Shown here piece after piece: positions 46,935-55,878 of a stretch of DNA of 64,000 nucleotides (positions are counted from its first letter, which is position 1; the number at the start of each line of letters is the position of its first letter). The notes beneath the pieces were generated by a model. It worked only from the letters and a program-made list of their open reading frames with translations, was not told the DNA's origin and did no database searches. This DNA is from Rhizobium tumorigenes. GTDB taxonomy: Bacteria; Pseudomonadota; Alphaproteobacteria; Rhizobiales; Rhizobiaceae. Made by a program: the position numbers and the translations under genes. The stretch lies in contig NZ_CP117258.1 in NCBI RefSeq assembly GCF_003240565.2, forward strand, positions 310,001-374,000. The letters are read 5' to 3'.

Positions 46935-47117
46935 CGCGACGGTTCGCCGCCAACGAGACGATCACAGCATGTAAGGCTGCGCGATCGGAACAATGTCATA
47001 GAGTCCCGAAAAAAGCGCTGCTCGGCAGATTGCAGCCGGGAACAGCGCCGATGATAGCAGGCCGCAGCCTTTTCTTCGGCAAGACGGATGTCATCACAGG
47101 CTTGTGATTGCGCCTTT

Positions 47118-47143
47118 GTAACCTGTATGGCTGATGTGTCGGA
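47118..47143 (+). promoter_or_regulatory. ECF SigF-type promoter of the bufferin operon
   Basis: GTAACC (47118-47123), a 16-nt spacer and CGGA (47140-47143) lie 51 nt upstream of the bufferin start. The Caulobacter SigF consensus, as I recall it, is GTAACC-N16-CGAA, so only one base differs. An identical arrangement occurs at 53021. Confidence 0.75.
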
Positions 47144-47194
47144 GTTCTCCATGTGCAGCAACGACGCTGTACTCGATTTCACAGGAGAACTTCG

Positions 47195-47500
47195 ATGTCC
47201 ATCAGAACGACCGTCAACTCAGCCCTTCTTGCCAGCGCCGTCGCAACTGCGCTCGCGTCCGCAGCGTTCGCTGCTCCCCTTACCAAGGGCGAGATGGATG
47301 CTGCCACCTCGGCTCACAAGGAAAAGTGCTTCGGTATTGCGCTTAAAGGCCAGAACGATTGTGCGGCTGGTCCAGGCACCACCTGCCAGGGAACGTCTAC
47401 GGTCGATTTCCAGGGCAACTCCTGGAAGTTCGTCCAGCATGGCACATGCACATCCATACACGTCCCAGGCGGCAAGACCGGCTCGACGAGCGCAATCTAA
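47195..47500 (+). CDS. bufA1: Bufferin-type RiPP precursor (DUF2282, BufA1-like)
   Basis: This 101-residue precursor has a Sec signal peptide (cleavage near ASAAFA|AP, about residue 27) and a mature part of about 74 residues with exactly four cysteines (Cys45, 56, 64, 85) in the family contexts [21 protein letters not shown] and HGTCTS. DUF2282 proteins are bufferins. A DUF692/DUF2063 enzyme pair modifies cysteines so the exported peptide can sequester copper. AGGAG precedes the ATG. It leads a four-gene operon under an ECF-type promoter. Confidence 0.92.
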   Translation: MSIRTTVNSALLASAVATALASAAFAAPLTKGEMDAATSAHKEKCFGIALKGQNDCAAGPGTTCQGTSTVDFQGNSWKFVQHGTCTSIHVPGGKTGSTSAI

Positions 47501-47537
47501 CACCCCATCACAAATCTAACGGAAAGCGGAGCAGACG

Positions 47538-48464
47538 ATGAATGCGATCCTGAAATTGGACACCCCGCAGGCACTGCCCAAGCTCCGCTTTCCGCCCTAC
47601 CCGATTACAAGTTTGGCAGGTACCAGCTTTAAACACGAACACCTCGAGGCTATCCTCGCCGAGCAGCCCGACGGTGGCTTCTTCGAAGTCCACGCCGAGA
47701 ACTACATGGGTGCGGGAGGACCGCCCCATCGGGCGCTCGAACGAATCCGACGCGACTATCCAATTTCGCTGCATGGCGTTTCGATGTCTATCGGCGGCCC
47801 TCAAAGGATCGACCCGACACATCTGGCGCGCTTTGCCGCCCTCGTCGAGCGGTACGAGCCGGCTCTGGTCTCCGAGCATCTGGCATGGTCCACGCATGAG
47901 ACAACCTATTTCAACGATCTGCTGCCGCTTCCCTATACGGAGGCGACCCTGGCCAGGGTCGTCTCGCACATCGACGAAATGCAGAAGGCAATCGGACGAC
48001 CTATCCTCCTTGAAAATCCTTCCACCTACGTGGCGTTCAGCGCATCCAGCATGAGCGAGACTGATTTCATTCGTGAAGTCGCAAAGCGTTCCGGCTGTGG
48101 CCTGTTGCTCGACGTCAACAATGTTTTCGTATCCGCGATCAACCACGGCTTCTCGGCTCTCGACTACTTGGCGGACTTTCCGCTTGAGCGCGTCGGAGAG
48201 ATTCACCTCGCAGGCCATGCGGAACAGACCGACGACGAGGGTGATTTGCTCCTCATCGACAGCCATGACGGCCCGGTAGCGGATGCGATCTGGAGATTGT
48301 TCGACATCGTCCTCAGGCGCTGTGGACCAATTCCCACCCTTGTCGAATGGGATAGCAACATCCCGGACTGGGAGATCCTCAAAGGCGAGGCGATGGCCGC
48401 CCAGCAGATCCTTGATCGCCACGCTCGTGTCGCGACTGTCGGAGGCTCCTATGGAACGCGCTGA
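47538..48464 (+). CDS. bufB1: DUF692 multinuclear iron oxidative enzyme (MNIO, BufB-like)
   Basis: This 308-residue TIM-barrel protein has the expected metal-ligand motifs: FFEVHAENYM, YPISLHGV, LVSEHLAW, ILLENPSTYV, GLLLDVNNVFV, EIHLAGH, DSHDGPV and LVEWDSNIP. DUF692/MNIO enzymes (as MbnB) use two or three iron ions to oxidise cysteines in a precursor peptide, here the DUF2282 protein encoded 37 nt upstream. It works with the DUF2063 partner, whose start overlaps its 3' end by 14 nt. Confidence 0.93.
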   Translation: MNAILKLDTPQALPKLRFPPYPITSLAGTSFKHEHLEAILAEQPDGGFFEVHAENYMGAGGPPHRALERIRRDYPISLHGVSMSIGGPQRIDPTHLARFAALVERYEPALVSEHLAWSTHETTYFNDLLPLPYTEATLARVVSHIDEMQKAIGRPILLENPSTYVAFSASSMSETDFIREVAKRSGCGLLLDVNNVFVSAINHGFSALDYLADFPLERVGEIHLAGHAEQTDDEGDLLLIDSHDGPVADAIWRLFDIVLRRCGPIPTLVEWDSNIPDWEILKGEAMAAQQILDRHARVATVGGSYGTR

Positions 48465-49260
48465 CCACATGGCGCCGGACGGACTAACTCCGGATTTCGG
48501 TGCGATGTTCTCATCACCTCTGGTGGATCCAGAATGTCCGACGCCCGACGGCGTTATTGGGCCCAATGGAAAGGCTGCCGACAAACGATACAACGTCTAT
48601 CGAAACAATGTGACGGTGAGCTTGATAGAGGCCCTCGTCTCGATCTACCCCGCCGTCCAGCGTCTCACCGGCATTGAGTTCTTTCGGGCAATGGCACGCT
48701 TCCATATTCGGGAAACCCCGCCTTCCTCACCTTTGCTGTTCGAATACGGGCGGGAATTTCCCGATTTCATCGAGCGCTATGAGTACGCGCAGTCGTTACC
48801 GTGGTTGGCAGATGTCGCCCGGCTCGAACGTGCCTGGCTGGATTGCTATCACGCAGCCGATGCCGCGCCTATTGCAGCGACGGCATTCGGATCCATCCCT
48901 GCCGATAGACTAGCGGAAGCGGTATTCGTGCCTCATCCAGCGGTCCGGATCACCTGCTCTCGCTTTTCCGCTATTTCGATCTTTGTCGCCAACCGTGAAG
49001 AGGGTCACGCCCGCTTGATCGATGCCGGCCAAGCGCAGGACGCGCTTATCACGCGGCCGGGACATGACGTAATCGTCCGCCATCTTCCCCCCGGCGGCGT
49101 GACATTCCTGACACGATTGATCGCGGGCGATCCACTTGGATCGGCTGTATCTGCCGCCCTCGAGGTGGCCTCCAATTTCGACTTACCCGCCAACATTGCC
49201 GGCATGCTCGATGCTGGAGTGTTCGTCTCAATCAAGGATGGAGATCTGCAATGGAAATGA
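48451..49260 (+). CDS. bufC1: DUF2063 partner of the MNIO enzyme (BufC-like)
   Basis: This 269-residue protein has the DUF2063 N-terminal domain (RYNVYRNNVTVSLIEALVSI, YPAVQRLTGIEFFRAMARFH, PPSSPLLFEYGREFPDFIER), which recognises the precursor and delivers it to the MNIO enzyme. A C-terminal domain of about 100 residues follows. The ATG at 48451 has GGAGG ten bases before it and overlaps bufB by 14 nt. Confidence 0.9.
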   Translation: MERADHMAPDGLTPDFGAMFSSPLVDPECPTPDGVIGPNGKAADKRYNVYRNNVTVSLIEALVSIYPAVQRLTGIEFFRAMARFHIRETPPSSPLLFEYGREFPDFIERYEYAQSLPWLADVARLERAWLDCYHAADAAPIAATAFGSIPADRLAEAVFVPHPAVRITCSRFSAISIFVANREEGHARLIDAGQAQDALITRPGHDVIVRHLPPGGVTFLTRLIAGDPLGSAVSAALEVASNFDLPANIAGMLDAGVFVSIKDGDLQWK

Positions 49261-49757
49261 ACAATGGGATTTTGGCGGGCGAGAGAAGCCGCAGCCCGAT
49301 CGTCATGTTGGCTGTTCGTGCGAAAACGCTTGTCCAGGCCATTGCACAGCCAGACGTCGTCCAGTTCGTGCTGCGCTTTGCGCTTTCCGTACCCTTTTTC
49401 AAATCGGGCATGCTGAAATGGGACGGCTTTTTGCAGCTTAACGATACGGCAATCACGCTGTTCACCGACGAGTTCATGATCCATCTCCCCGGAGGCCCCT
49501 ATCCCTTCCCCGCCCCCGCCGTGTTTGCCTTCCTGTCAGGGACCGGAGAGATCGTGTTCCCAATCCTGCTGGTGATCGGCCTGGCCACCCGGTTTGCCGC
49601 AACGGGGCTACTGTTCATGACGTTGATTGTGGAGTTGACAGTGCCGGACGGATGGCCGATCCACATCACCTGGGCAGCGATGGCATTGGGAATCATGGCA
49701 TGGGGACCAGGACGCGTCTCTGTTGACCATTTCATTCGACGACAGTTCGGAGAATGA
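49251..49757 (+). CDS. DoxX-family membrane protein of the bufferin operon (BufD-like)
   Basis: This 168-residue protein has four hydrophobic helices and DoxX motifs (LRFALSVPFFKSGMLKWDGF, GTGEIVFPILLVIGLATRFA). DoxX proteins commonly close bufferin operons; a role in redox or precursor handling at the inner membrane is assumed for the family but not shown. Its start overlaps the DUF2063 gene by 10 nt. Confidence 0.88.
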   Translation: MEMNNGILAGERSRSPIVMLAVRAKTLVQAIAQPDVVQFVLRFALSVPFFKSGMLKWDGFLQLNDTAITLFTDEFMIHLPGGPYPFPAPAVFAFLSGTGEIVFPILLVIGLATRFAATGLLFMTLIVELTVPDGWPIHITWAAMALGIMAWGPGRVSVDHFIRRQFGE

Positions 49758-49884
49758 CGTCAAGAATGTGCAGCGACGGGCGTCGTTCCTTCCTGTGGGA
49801 CCGCGTCCGTTCAAAACGTAGAGCTCAAGACGTCCCTTAAGGTCCTCATACCGGCCAAACAAGGCTCGCTGAAAGCGACTTGAA

Positions 49885-50526
49885 ATGAAAACGCCCGATC
49901 TCATTCAAAAACTAGCCGGCGAATTGACACCGATTTCGCCTCGAAAGACCCGCAACGACTTGTTGATCGGCTTGGGCTGTGGCGCTGGAGTGACGCTGAT
50001 CTGCGTGATTCTGATCTATGGCGTCCAGCCTGGACTGTTCAGCTTCAGCCACGGGTTACCGCTTTTGATGAAGGCGGCATACGCGCTTTCGCTGGCCGCG
50101 ATCGCAGCATCCATGTTGGTGCCGATGCTTAAACCCGGCAGCCCTGTACCAGCCCGGCGCCGCTGGCTTGCGACAACGTTACTCTTGATCGCCGCTCTCG
50201 CTCTATTTCAAACGGTAACGGCAGCCAACATCGACACAAGGTCCCTTTGGCTCGGAGCCAGTTGGCAGCAATGCCCGCTTCGCATCGCCTGCCTGTCGAT
50301 CCCTGTCTTGGCCGGTGCCTGCTGGGCTGTTCGCCGACAGGCTCCTGTGCAACTGCGCACTGCTGGGGCGCTTGCAGGACTGGTCGCAGGAGGAATTGCA
50401 ACCTGCATCTATGCTTTGGCCTGCCCTGAAAATGGCGCCGGATTTGTGCTCGTCTGGTATTCGCTCGGAATTGGGATTACCACCGTGTTCGGCTCAATCG
50501 TCGGTCCGCGGGTATTGCGTTGGTAA
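49885..50526 (+). CDS. nrsF: DUF1109 membrane anti-sigma factor (NrsF-like)
   Basis: This 213-residue protein has about 30 cytoplasmic N-terminal residues and then six helices, the DUF1109 layout (LAGELTPISPRKTRNDLLIG, then helices to PRVLRW). Family members hold a SigF-type ECF sigma factor inactive at the membrane and are thought to sense metals through cysteines. Here cysteines occur in QQCPLRIACLS and ALACPENGAG. It follows the DoxX gene by 127 nt and faces the sigma gene, with only 25 nt between their stops. Confidence 0.88.
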   Translation: MKTPDLIQKLAGELTPISPRKTRNDLLIGLGCGAGVTLICVILIYGVQPGLFSFSHGLPLLMKAAYALSLAAIAASMLVPMLKPGSPVPARRRWLATTLLLIAALALFQTVTAANIDTRSLWLGASWQQCPLRIACLSIPVLAGACWAVRRQAPVQLRTAGALAGLVAGGIATCIYALACPENGAGFVLVWYSLGIGITTVFGSIVGPRVLRW

Positions 50527-50551
50527 GAAATTTGGATCGGGTTTAATCCCT

Positions 50552-51133
50552 CTATCCCGGGCGACCTGCGACGATGCCGCTCAGCGTCGTCAGGCCGCGA
50601 TGGATATTGACCTTCACCAGCGCCACCGATTGGCCCGTGAGTTCGGCTGCTTCCTCAATCGTCAGGCCATCGATCTTGACGAGCTTAATGACTTGCGACT
50701 GGGCGGGCTTGAGCTTGGCGAGTAACTCTTGCAGGTAGACGGCGCTTGTGACTGCGGTGCCATGATCTTCGATGGCAATGTCATCTCCAAGGTCCTCGGC
50801 GCCGGGCGCTGCCGGATCGCGCGCCATTCCGCGCAGGCGATCGATCCACTTGTAGCGCGCGATACCGGAGAGCCATGCCTTGAATGGGCGACCAGGCTCG
50901 TAGGTGTGTCGGCGAACATGGACAGTCAGCAACGTATCTTGCACGGCATCCTCGACGAATGACGGTGGCAAGCGTCTTGCGTAATATCGGCATAGCCAGA
51001 CATCGATTTCGGTGAGCAATCGGGTATAAGCGCCGCCATTGCCTCGCTGGGCGGCAGCCATGAGATCGCCCCAGAGATCGGACGCCTCGGATGCTGGTTG
51101 CCTGGATGAACAACCCTTGATGACGGTGGCCAT
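50552..51133 (-). CDS. sigF: ECF RNA polymerase sigma factor (SigF-like)
   Basis: This 193-residue protein has region 2 (YARRLPPSFVEDAVQDTLLT, then KAWLSGIARYKWIDRLR) and region 4 (LQELLAKLKPAQSQVIKLVK, GLTIEEAAELTGQSVALVKV, NIHRG). It groups by pattern with the SigF ECF class partnered by DUF1109 anti-sigma factors. Expected targets are GTAACC-N16-CGGA promoters, of which two are seen here (47118, 53021). The sigma and anti-sigma genes converge and do not form an operon, which is unusual. No good copy of the motif precedes sigF itself. Confidence 0.9.
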   Translation of the reverse strand: MATVIKGCSSRQPASEASDLWGDLMAAAQRGNGGAYTRLLTEIDVWLCRYYARRLPPSFVEDAVQDTLLTVHVRRHTYEPGRPFKAWLSGIARYKWIDRLRGMARDPAAPGAEDLGDDIAIEDHGTAVTSAVYLQELLAKLKPAQSQVIKLVKIDGLTIEEAAELTGQSVALVKVNIHRGLTTLSGIVAGRPG

Positions 51134-51419
51134 TTAAACGGTCTCCCACAAGATGATTGTTTCGTCTTGTCGGATCAGCTTGGCTCAATAGCCAAGGCAT
51201 GAGAACGTCACTGGCATGCATGGGTTTGATGCGCCCCGTGTATAGTCAATCGTCGAACTCTAAGCTATTGATTGAAATAGACTTTAGGCGGCGTTAAGCA
51301 TTTTTCAGGGGTTGGCGGCAGTGAAAATAGCGGGGCAGGCATGCCGAGCAGACCGCTTGCTTGCGACCGCATTGTTCAAGGCTGCTGTATTCCCAACGGA
51401 GCTGTGCCATATTCGGCTG

Positions 51420-52310
51420 ATGGAGATGCACCAGGTTCAATATTTTCTGGCGATGGCGCGAAACTTGAATTTCACGCGCGCCGCCGAGGAATGTAATGTC
51501 ACTCAGCCATCGTTGACGCGTGCGATCCAAAAGCTTGAGGAAGAGTTTGACGGACCTCTTTTCCACCGCGAACGTTCCCGCACCCATTTGACCGCTCTCG
51601 GCGAGCAGATGCTGCCGCATCTGGAACGGACGTTTGAAGCAGCGCAAGCCGCCAAGATGCTGGCGCGAGAAATTGGAAAGGAACAGGTAGCACCCCTGAG
51701 ACTTGGCGTCGCCAGTACGATCGACAACGATGTCCTGGATGAGGTGATCGCAGAAATTGGCGCCAGCCTTCCGGGTTTCGAGCTCACGCTGTCGAGCGGG
51801 TCCTCCGAGGATATGATCGAGCTCGGTATGGAAGGCAGGCTTGATCTCTTTATTGTCGAGGTGCCGGACAACAAGCCCGAAAGGCTGGAGGCCTGGGTGC
51901 TGTTCGATCATATCTACCACATGCTCACCAAAGCGGAACATCCGCTTGCAACCAACGAAACCGTGACGCTTGAAGATGTGCGGGACGAACTGTGGATCGA
52001 ATATTGCGGCGATGGAGCAGTGGCTCTCCGTGATGCTGCCAAAGCTGCGGGGTTCGAGCCAGTTTTTCGTCACCGGGCCGACAGCCCGGCCCACCTTCGT
52101 CGGCTTGTTCTAGCCGGGTTTGGAAGTGCCTTCGTGCCCCCGCCGCGTGAGCGGTCGCGGATGGTCGTTTTACGGCTTGCGGGAGTTGAGGCGTCCAAGG
52201 CGGTCTCTCTGGCCGCGATTGCTGGAAGGCGCCGATCTGCTGCGGCAAGTGCTTTCGTGCGCGCATCCCGGGCTCGATCCTGGAACGTCGAAGAGTCAGC
52301 CTCTGAGTGA
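51420..52310 (+). CDS. LysR-family transcriptional regulator
   Basis: This 296-residue protein starts MEMHQVQYFLAMARNLNFTR with the LysR helix-turn-helix (AAEECNVTQPSLTRAIQKLE). A substrate-binding domain (APLRLGVASTIDNDVLDEVI, LFIVEVPDNKPERLEAWVLF) follows. The C-terminus is more basic and longer than usual. It overlaps the convergent redoxin gene by 15 nt. Its target is unclear: the gene upstream, sigF, is divergent. Confidence 0.9.
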   Translation: MEMHQVQYFLAMARNLNFTRAAEECNVTQPSLTRAIQKLEEEFDGPLFHRERSRTHLTALGEQMLPHLERTFEAAQAAKMLAREIGKEQVAPLRLGVASTIDNDVLDEVIAEIGASLPGFELTLSSGSSEDMIELGMEGRLDLFIVEVPDNKPERLEAWVLFDHIYHMLTKAEHPLATNETVTLEDVRDELWIEYCGDGAVALRDAAKAAGFEPVFRHRADSPAHLRRLVLAGFGSAFVPPPRERSRMVVLRLAGVEASKAVSLAAIAGRRRSAAASAFVRASRARSWNVEESASE

Positions 52311-52940
52311 GGCGACTATATCTACGACGTCTTCCGGTTCGGCACGTAGCCGAAAATCAGGCTCGGCGTATGCAAACTCGATTGTCCGATCTTGTCCTAT
52401 GACGAAGGTTGCCGGCACCGGGAGTATGCCCGCGATGCCGCCATAAAGATCGTTGAAGTCAACGCCGTAGCCTTCATAGGCGGCAAACATCTTCGGCCCG
52501 AGATGAAACGCAAGCCCGAGTTGCAGGGCTAGTCCATGATCCACATCGCAAAGTGCTATCGCCCCTGATCCAACTTTGTCGGCCAGCAATCGGCTTCGGC
52601 CTTGCAACTCTCCCGAAACGATCGCAAGTTTGCCTCCAGCGTTCTCGAGAGATGGCAACGCGGCGTGCCGGCCCTGCAATTCGCTGGCGCAATAGGGACA
52701 CCACCCACCGCGAATGAAGCTTAGCACCAATGGCCCTTGCCTCAGAAGACTGTCGAGCGTCCGATGTCGACCAAGGTGATCAGGCAGCACGATATCTGGA
52801 AAACGGTCGCCTTGGCGCGGCGCCTGTGCGCCTACATTCAGAATGCGTAGTCTCTCCACGAATTCGTCGTACAGGCCTCGCCACGACGAGGCATTCTTCA
52901 GCGCATCGAGTTTTTCAAACAGAGAGGGTGGCTTTGTCAT
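52296..52940 (-). CDS. Peroxiredoxin-like (AhpC/TSA-type redoxin) protein
   Basis: This 214-residue thioredoxin-fold protein has RFPDIVLPDHLGRHRTLDSL, LVLSFIRGGWCPYCASELQG (WCPYC active site) and VPATFVIGQDRTIEFAYAEP. A CxxC active site in this setting suits a thiol peroxidase or thiol-disulfide role in the cytoplasm. It is divergent from the NADH dehydrogenase gene, sharing a 141-nt intergenic region that contains an ECF-type promoter pointing the other way. Confidence 0.85.
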   Translation of the reverse strand: MTKPPSLFEKLDALKNASSWRGLYDEFVERLRILNVGAQAPRQGDRFPDIVLPDHLGRHRTLDSLLRQGPLVLSFIRGGWCPYCASELQGRHAALPSLENAGGKLAIVSGELQGRSRLLADKVGSGAIALCDVDHGLALQLGLAFHLGPKMFAAYEGYGVDFNDLYGGIAGILPVPATFVIGQDRTIEFAYAEPDFRLRAEPEDVVDIVASLRG

Positions 52941-53020
52941 GGACCATCCTGAACTTCTTTTGAAGTGAATAGAAGTCGGGCAACGACATGAATTCCATAC
53001 GCCGTGAGCATCGTTATCTT

Positions 53021-53046
53021 GTAACCAGATCGCAACGATCGCCGGA
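53021..53046 (+). promoter_or_regulatory. Second ECF SigF-type promoter, upstream of NDH-2
   Basis: GTAACC (53021-53026), a 16-nt spacer and CGGA (53043-53046) lie 35 nt before the NADH dehydrogenase start. With flanks this reads TTGTAACC-N16-CGGAGT, exactly as at the bufferin promoter. Confidence 0.72.
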
Positions 53047-53081
53047 GTGAGCATTATCACAACTCCCCGGAGAACAAGACC

Positions 53082-54425
53082 ATGCAACCGACCGAAAGCA
53101 GATTGAACAAGGCGTCGAAACCTCACATCGTCATCATCGGAGCGGGGTTTGGCGGGCTTGCTGTCGAACGGGGATTGGCGGGATCGGGCGCGATAGTAAC
53201 TTTGATCGACCGACAAAACCATCACGTGTTCCAGCCGCTTCTCTACCAGGTGGCGACGGCGGGATTGTCCCCGGCTGATATCGCCGCCCCCATTCGCGCG
53301 ATCGTCAAGCGCCATAAAGATACGCGCGTGCTTCTCGCGGAGGTGTCGGGCGTCGACGCCGATAACAAGCGCGTTGCCTTCTCGGATGGCTCGGGACTTG
53401 ACTACGACGCGTTGGTGATCGCCACCGGCGCGCGCCACAGTTATTTCGGACGGGACGAATGGGCCAGGTTTGCACCGGGGATAAAGACGCTCGATGATGC
53501 AACGCTTGTGCGACGGAAGATTCTTCTCGCCATGGAGCGTGCCGAAACCATTCGCCAGGAGAGCCTGCCGGACAGGGAGGAGTTCCTAAACTTTGTCGTC
53601 GTTGGTGGAGGCCCCACGGGTGTCGAGATGGCCGGCGCCATCGCCGAATTGACGCGGCATGCTGCGGAAATGGACTTTCGCTTCATCACACGCACCTGCC
53701 TCAGGATTATCCTGGTCGAAGCCGGTCCTCGCTTGCTTGCCACCTTTCCAGCCAGCCTCGGGGATGCCGCGCGAAAGGCGCTCGAGGGATTGGGGGTCGT
53801 GGTGAGATTGGGTGGCCGCGTGACGGACATCGGAGATTATGGCGTAACAATTGGCGAGGAAAGAATTTTGACGTCCTCAGTCATTTGGGCGGCCGGGGTA
53901 CAAGCCTCGGATGCAGCCAAATGGCTACAGGTCGATGCCGATCGAAGCGGCCGCGTCAAAGTCACGGCAGATTTGAGCGTGCCCGGACACCAGGACGTTT
54001 TCGTGATCGGCGACACCGCAACTCTGATCGACGCGAGCGGCCGCCCCGTCCCTGGGGTAGCACCTGCCGCCAAGCAGGAAGGCCTGCATGTCGCGCTCAC
54101 ACTTCGTGCACAATTTACCGGCAGCCGTTTACCTCCCGCGTTTCGCTATCGAAACTGGGGCAATCTCGCAACGATAGGGCGAAAGCGCGCCGTTGCGGAA
54201 ATAGGTTCATTCAGGGTGTCGGGTATGATTGCCTGGCTCCTCTGGTCCACCGCACATATCTATTTTCTGGTGGGGTTTCGCAACCGCATCGTTGTTGGCG
54301 CCAACTGGCTCTGGAGCTACCTGACCTTCGAACGCGGAGCGCGGCTGATAACCGGGATGACCCATGTCAAGCCATCGCCGAAGCCCAGCGAGGTAAACCA
54401 GCCGGTGGTGATGACTTCAACATGA
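53082..54425 (+). CDS. Type II NADH dehydrogenase-like FAD oxidoreductase
   Basis: This 447-residue protein has the FAD-binding GAGFGGLAVERGL (20-32), the NDH-2 signature NHHVFQPLLYQVATAGLSPA, the NAD-binding VVVGGGPTGVEMAGAIAEL, and VFVIGDTATL. The C-terminal amphipathic region (IAWLLWSTAHIYFLVGFRNR) anchors such enzymes to the membrane. It oxidises NADH and reduces quinone without proton pumping. An ECF SigF-type promoter precedes it, suggesting induction under metal or oxidative stress. Confidence 0.9.
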   Translation: MQPTESRLNKASKPHIVIIGAGFGGLAVERGLAGSGAIVTLIDRQNHHVFQPLLYQVATAGLSPADIAAPIRAIVKRHKDTRVLLAEVSGVDADNKRVAFSDGSGLDYDALVIATGARHSYFGRDEWARFAPGIKTLDDATLVRRKILLAMERAETIRQESLPDREEFLNFVVVGGGPTGVEMAGAIAELTRHAAEMDFRFITRTCLRIILVEAGPRLLATFPASLGDAARKALEGLGVVVRLGGRVTDIGDYGVTIGEERILTSSVIWAAGVQASDAAKWLQVDADRSGRVKVTADLSVPGHQDVFVIGDTATLIDASGRPVPGVAPAAKQEGLHVALTLRAQFTGSRLPPAFRYRNWGNLATIGRKRAVAEIGSFRVSGMIAWLLWSTAHIYFLVGFRNRIVVGANWLWSYLTFERGARLITGMTHVKPSPKPSEVNQPVVMTST

Positions 54426-54627
54426 GAGCGCATCGACGCCGGTCGCTCCGTCCTTGACGATGAAGCAACGCAGGTTGCTACCGAAATCAAGGTCGGGCCT
54501 GGCGCACGGTTCCAAGCAAGGCGGCACAAAAGGGGCTGCCTCCCGTCGAGGCGACAGCAGCCCTTGCACTATCAAAGCAAATGCCGGGCGAAGTTCCGGC
54601 CCTCAGTTCTGTCGAAGGCGAAAAATC

Positions 54628-55560
54628 ATGAAGAAGAAAATCCTCTCAACCGTCACAGTGGTGCTACTGGCAAGCCAGGCATGCGCTCTGGAATCCACGA
54701 CAGCAACAACCACCTATCACCGGACGAATGTAGACGGCGTGAATATATTCTACCGGGAAGCGGGCCCGCAGGATGCACCAACCATCGTTCTCCTGCATGG
54801 TTTCCCTTCGTCTTCGCGGGAATACGATACGCTGCTTCCTCTCCTCGCTACACGTTATCATCTCATCGCGCCGGACTTCCCGGGGTTCGGTCAAAGCGAT
54901 GCACCGGCTCCTTCGCAGTACGCCTACACCTTCGATCATCTGGCCGAGACGACAGATCATTTCCTTACGCAGTTGAACGTCACCAAGGCAGCATTTTTCG
55001 TCCATGATTATGGTGGCCCGGTAGGGTTCCGCGTCATGCTGGCAAATCCGGGGCGGGTCGATGCGCTGATTGTCCAGAATGCCAATGCTTACAAGGAGGG
55101 ACTTGGTCCGAAGTGGGCGACCATCGCCAAATACTGGTCCGATCGACAGGCGAACTCAGGAGTCTTCGAGACCTTCATCTCGCTCGCCGCAGCGGAACAG
55201 CGTCACACGGCCGGATCGGCGCATCCGGAACGCTACAATCCCGATACCTGGACAGACGAATATGCCCATCTCTTGAGACCCGGACAGCGTGAAATACAGG
55301 CCGATTTGTTCTACGACTACCGAACCAACGTCTCCTCCTACCCGATCTGGCAGGCTTGGCTCCGGGACCGAAAGCCGCCTACGCTAGTTGTCTGGGGAAA
55401 GAACGATCCTTCATTCATCGTTCCTGGCGCAGAGGCGTATAGACGCGACGTCCCGGATGCAGAGATCCACGTGTTGGACGCAGGCCATTTTAGCCTGGAC
55501 GAGAAAAACGACGAAATCGCTTCGTTGGTCCTTCAGTTCATGGGGAAGATTCACAAGTAA
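54628..55560 (+). CDS. Exported alpha/beta hydrolase (haloalkane dehalogenase/epoxide hydrolase-like)
   Basis: This 310-residue protein has a signal peptide (MKKKILSTVTVVLLASQACA|LE). Fold motifs are LLHGFPSSSREYDTLLPLLA (oxyanion HGFP), FFVHDYGGPVGFRVMLANPG with Asp as nucleophile, VVWGKNDPSFIVPGAEAYRR with the acid, and LDAGHFSLDE with the catalytic His. The Asp nucleophile places it with dehalogenases and epoxide hydrolases, not esterases. ATG 54628 is chosen because the signal peptide begins there. A close relative lies convergently at 55879-56733. Confidence 0.88.
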   Translation: MKKKILSTVTVVLLASQACALESTTATTTYHRTNVDGVNIFYREAGPQDAPTIVLLHGFPSSSREYDTLLPLLATRYHLIAPDFPGFGQSDAPAPSQYAYTFDHLAETTDHFLTQLNVTKAAFFVHDYGGPVGFRVMLANPGRVDALIVQNANAYKEGLGPKWATIAKYWSDRQANSGVFETFISLAAAEQRHTAGSAHPERYNPDTWTDEYAHLLRPGQREIQADLFYDYRTNVSSYPIWQAWLRDRKPPTLVVWGKNDPSFIVPGAEAYRRDVPDAEIHVLDAGHFSLDEKNDEIASLVLQFMGKIHK

Positions 55561-55878
55561 AAAACAGCGAAATCTGCTCAGTCCCGGCGAAGCATCGGGA
55601 CGCACGTAGACGATTGTGGTCCGCACTTCTCGCGCCCTATGGACGATCGTGTTTCTGCTCGAGGCCTTCACACGCGCCGTGTTTCCTTCTGCGGGCAGAA
55701 AGGTTCAACTTCGGAAAACGATTATCGCACTGTCCAACCGGCGCTGTGGTTTTCTCAACCCCTTTGTGGGCGCCTTCGCGGAGCCGTAGGAAACTTTCGC
55801 CCGTGCGTGGTAAAATCTCGGCTTCGGATAATTTCGACACACCCCGCCGGGCCGCTTGGCCGACGGGGTGCGCAGCTA
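55561..55878. other. Region between convergent hydrolase genes with a GC-rich hairpin
   Basis: A hairpin at 55841-55871 (CACCCCG / CGGGGTG outer stem, GGCC-GCTT-GGCC inner stem) lies just after the minus-strand hydrolase stop and may terminate it, although no T tract follows. I see no gene in the rest. Confidence 0.45.

Noticed and set aside
51160..51190. GAGCCA-N16-CGAA on the minus strand upstream of sigF as an autoregulated promoter
   Set aside because: Spacing is right, but the -35 element matches GTAACC at only two of six bases.
54530..54565. Hairpin AGGGGCTGC / GCAGCCCTT as terminator of the NDH-2 gene
   Set aside because: It contains a G-U pair, has a 17-nt loop and no T tract, and lies more than 100 nt after the stop, so support is weak.
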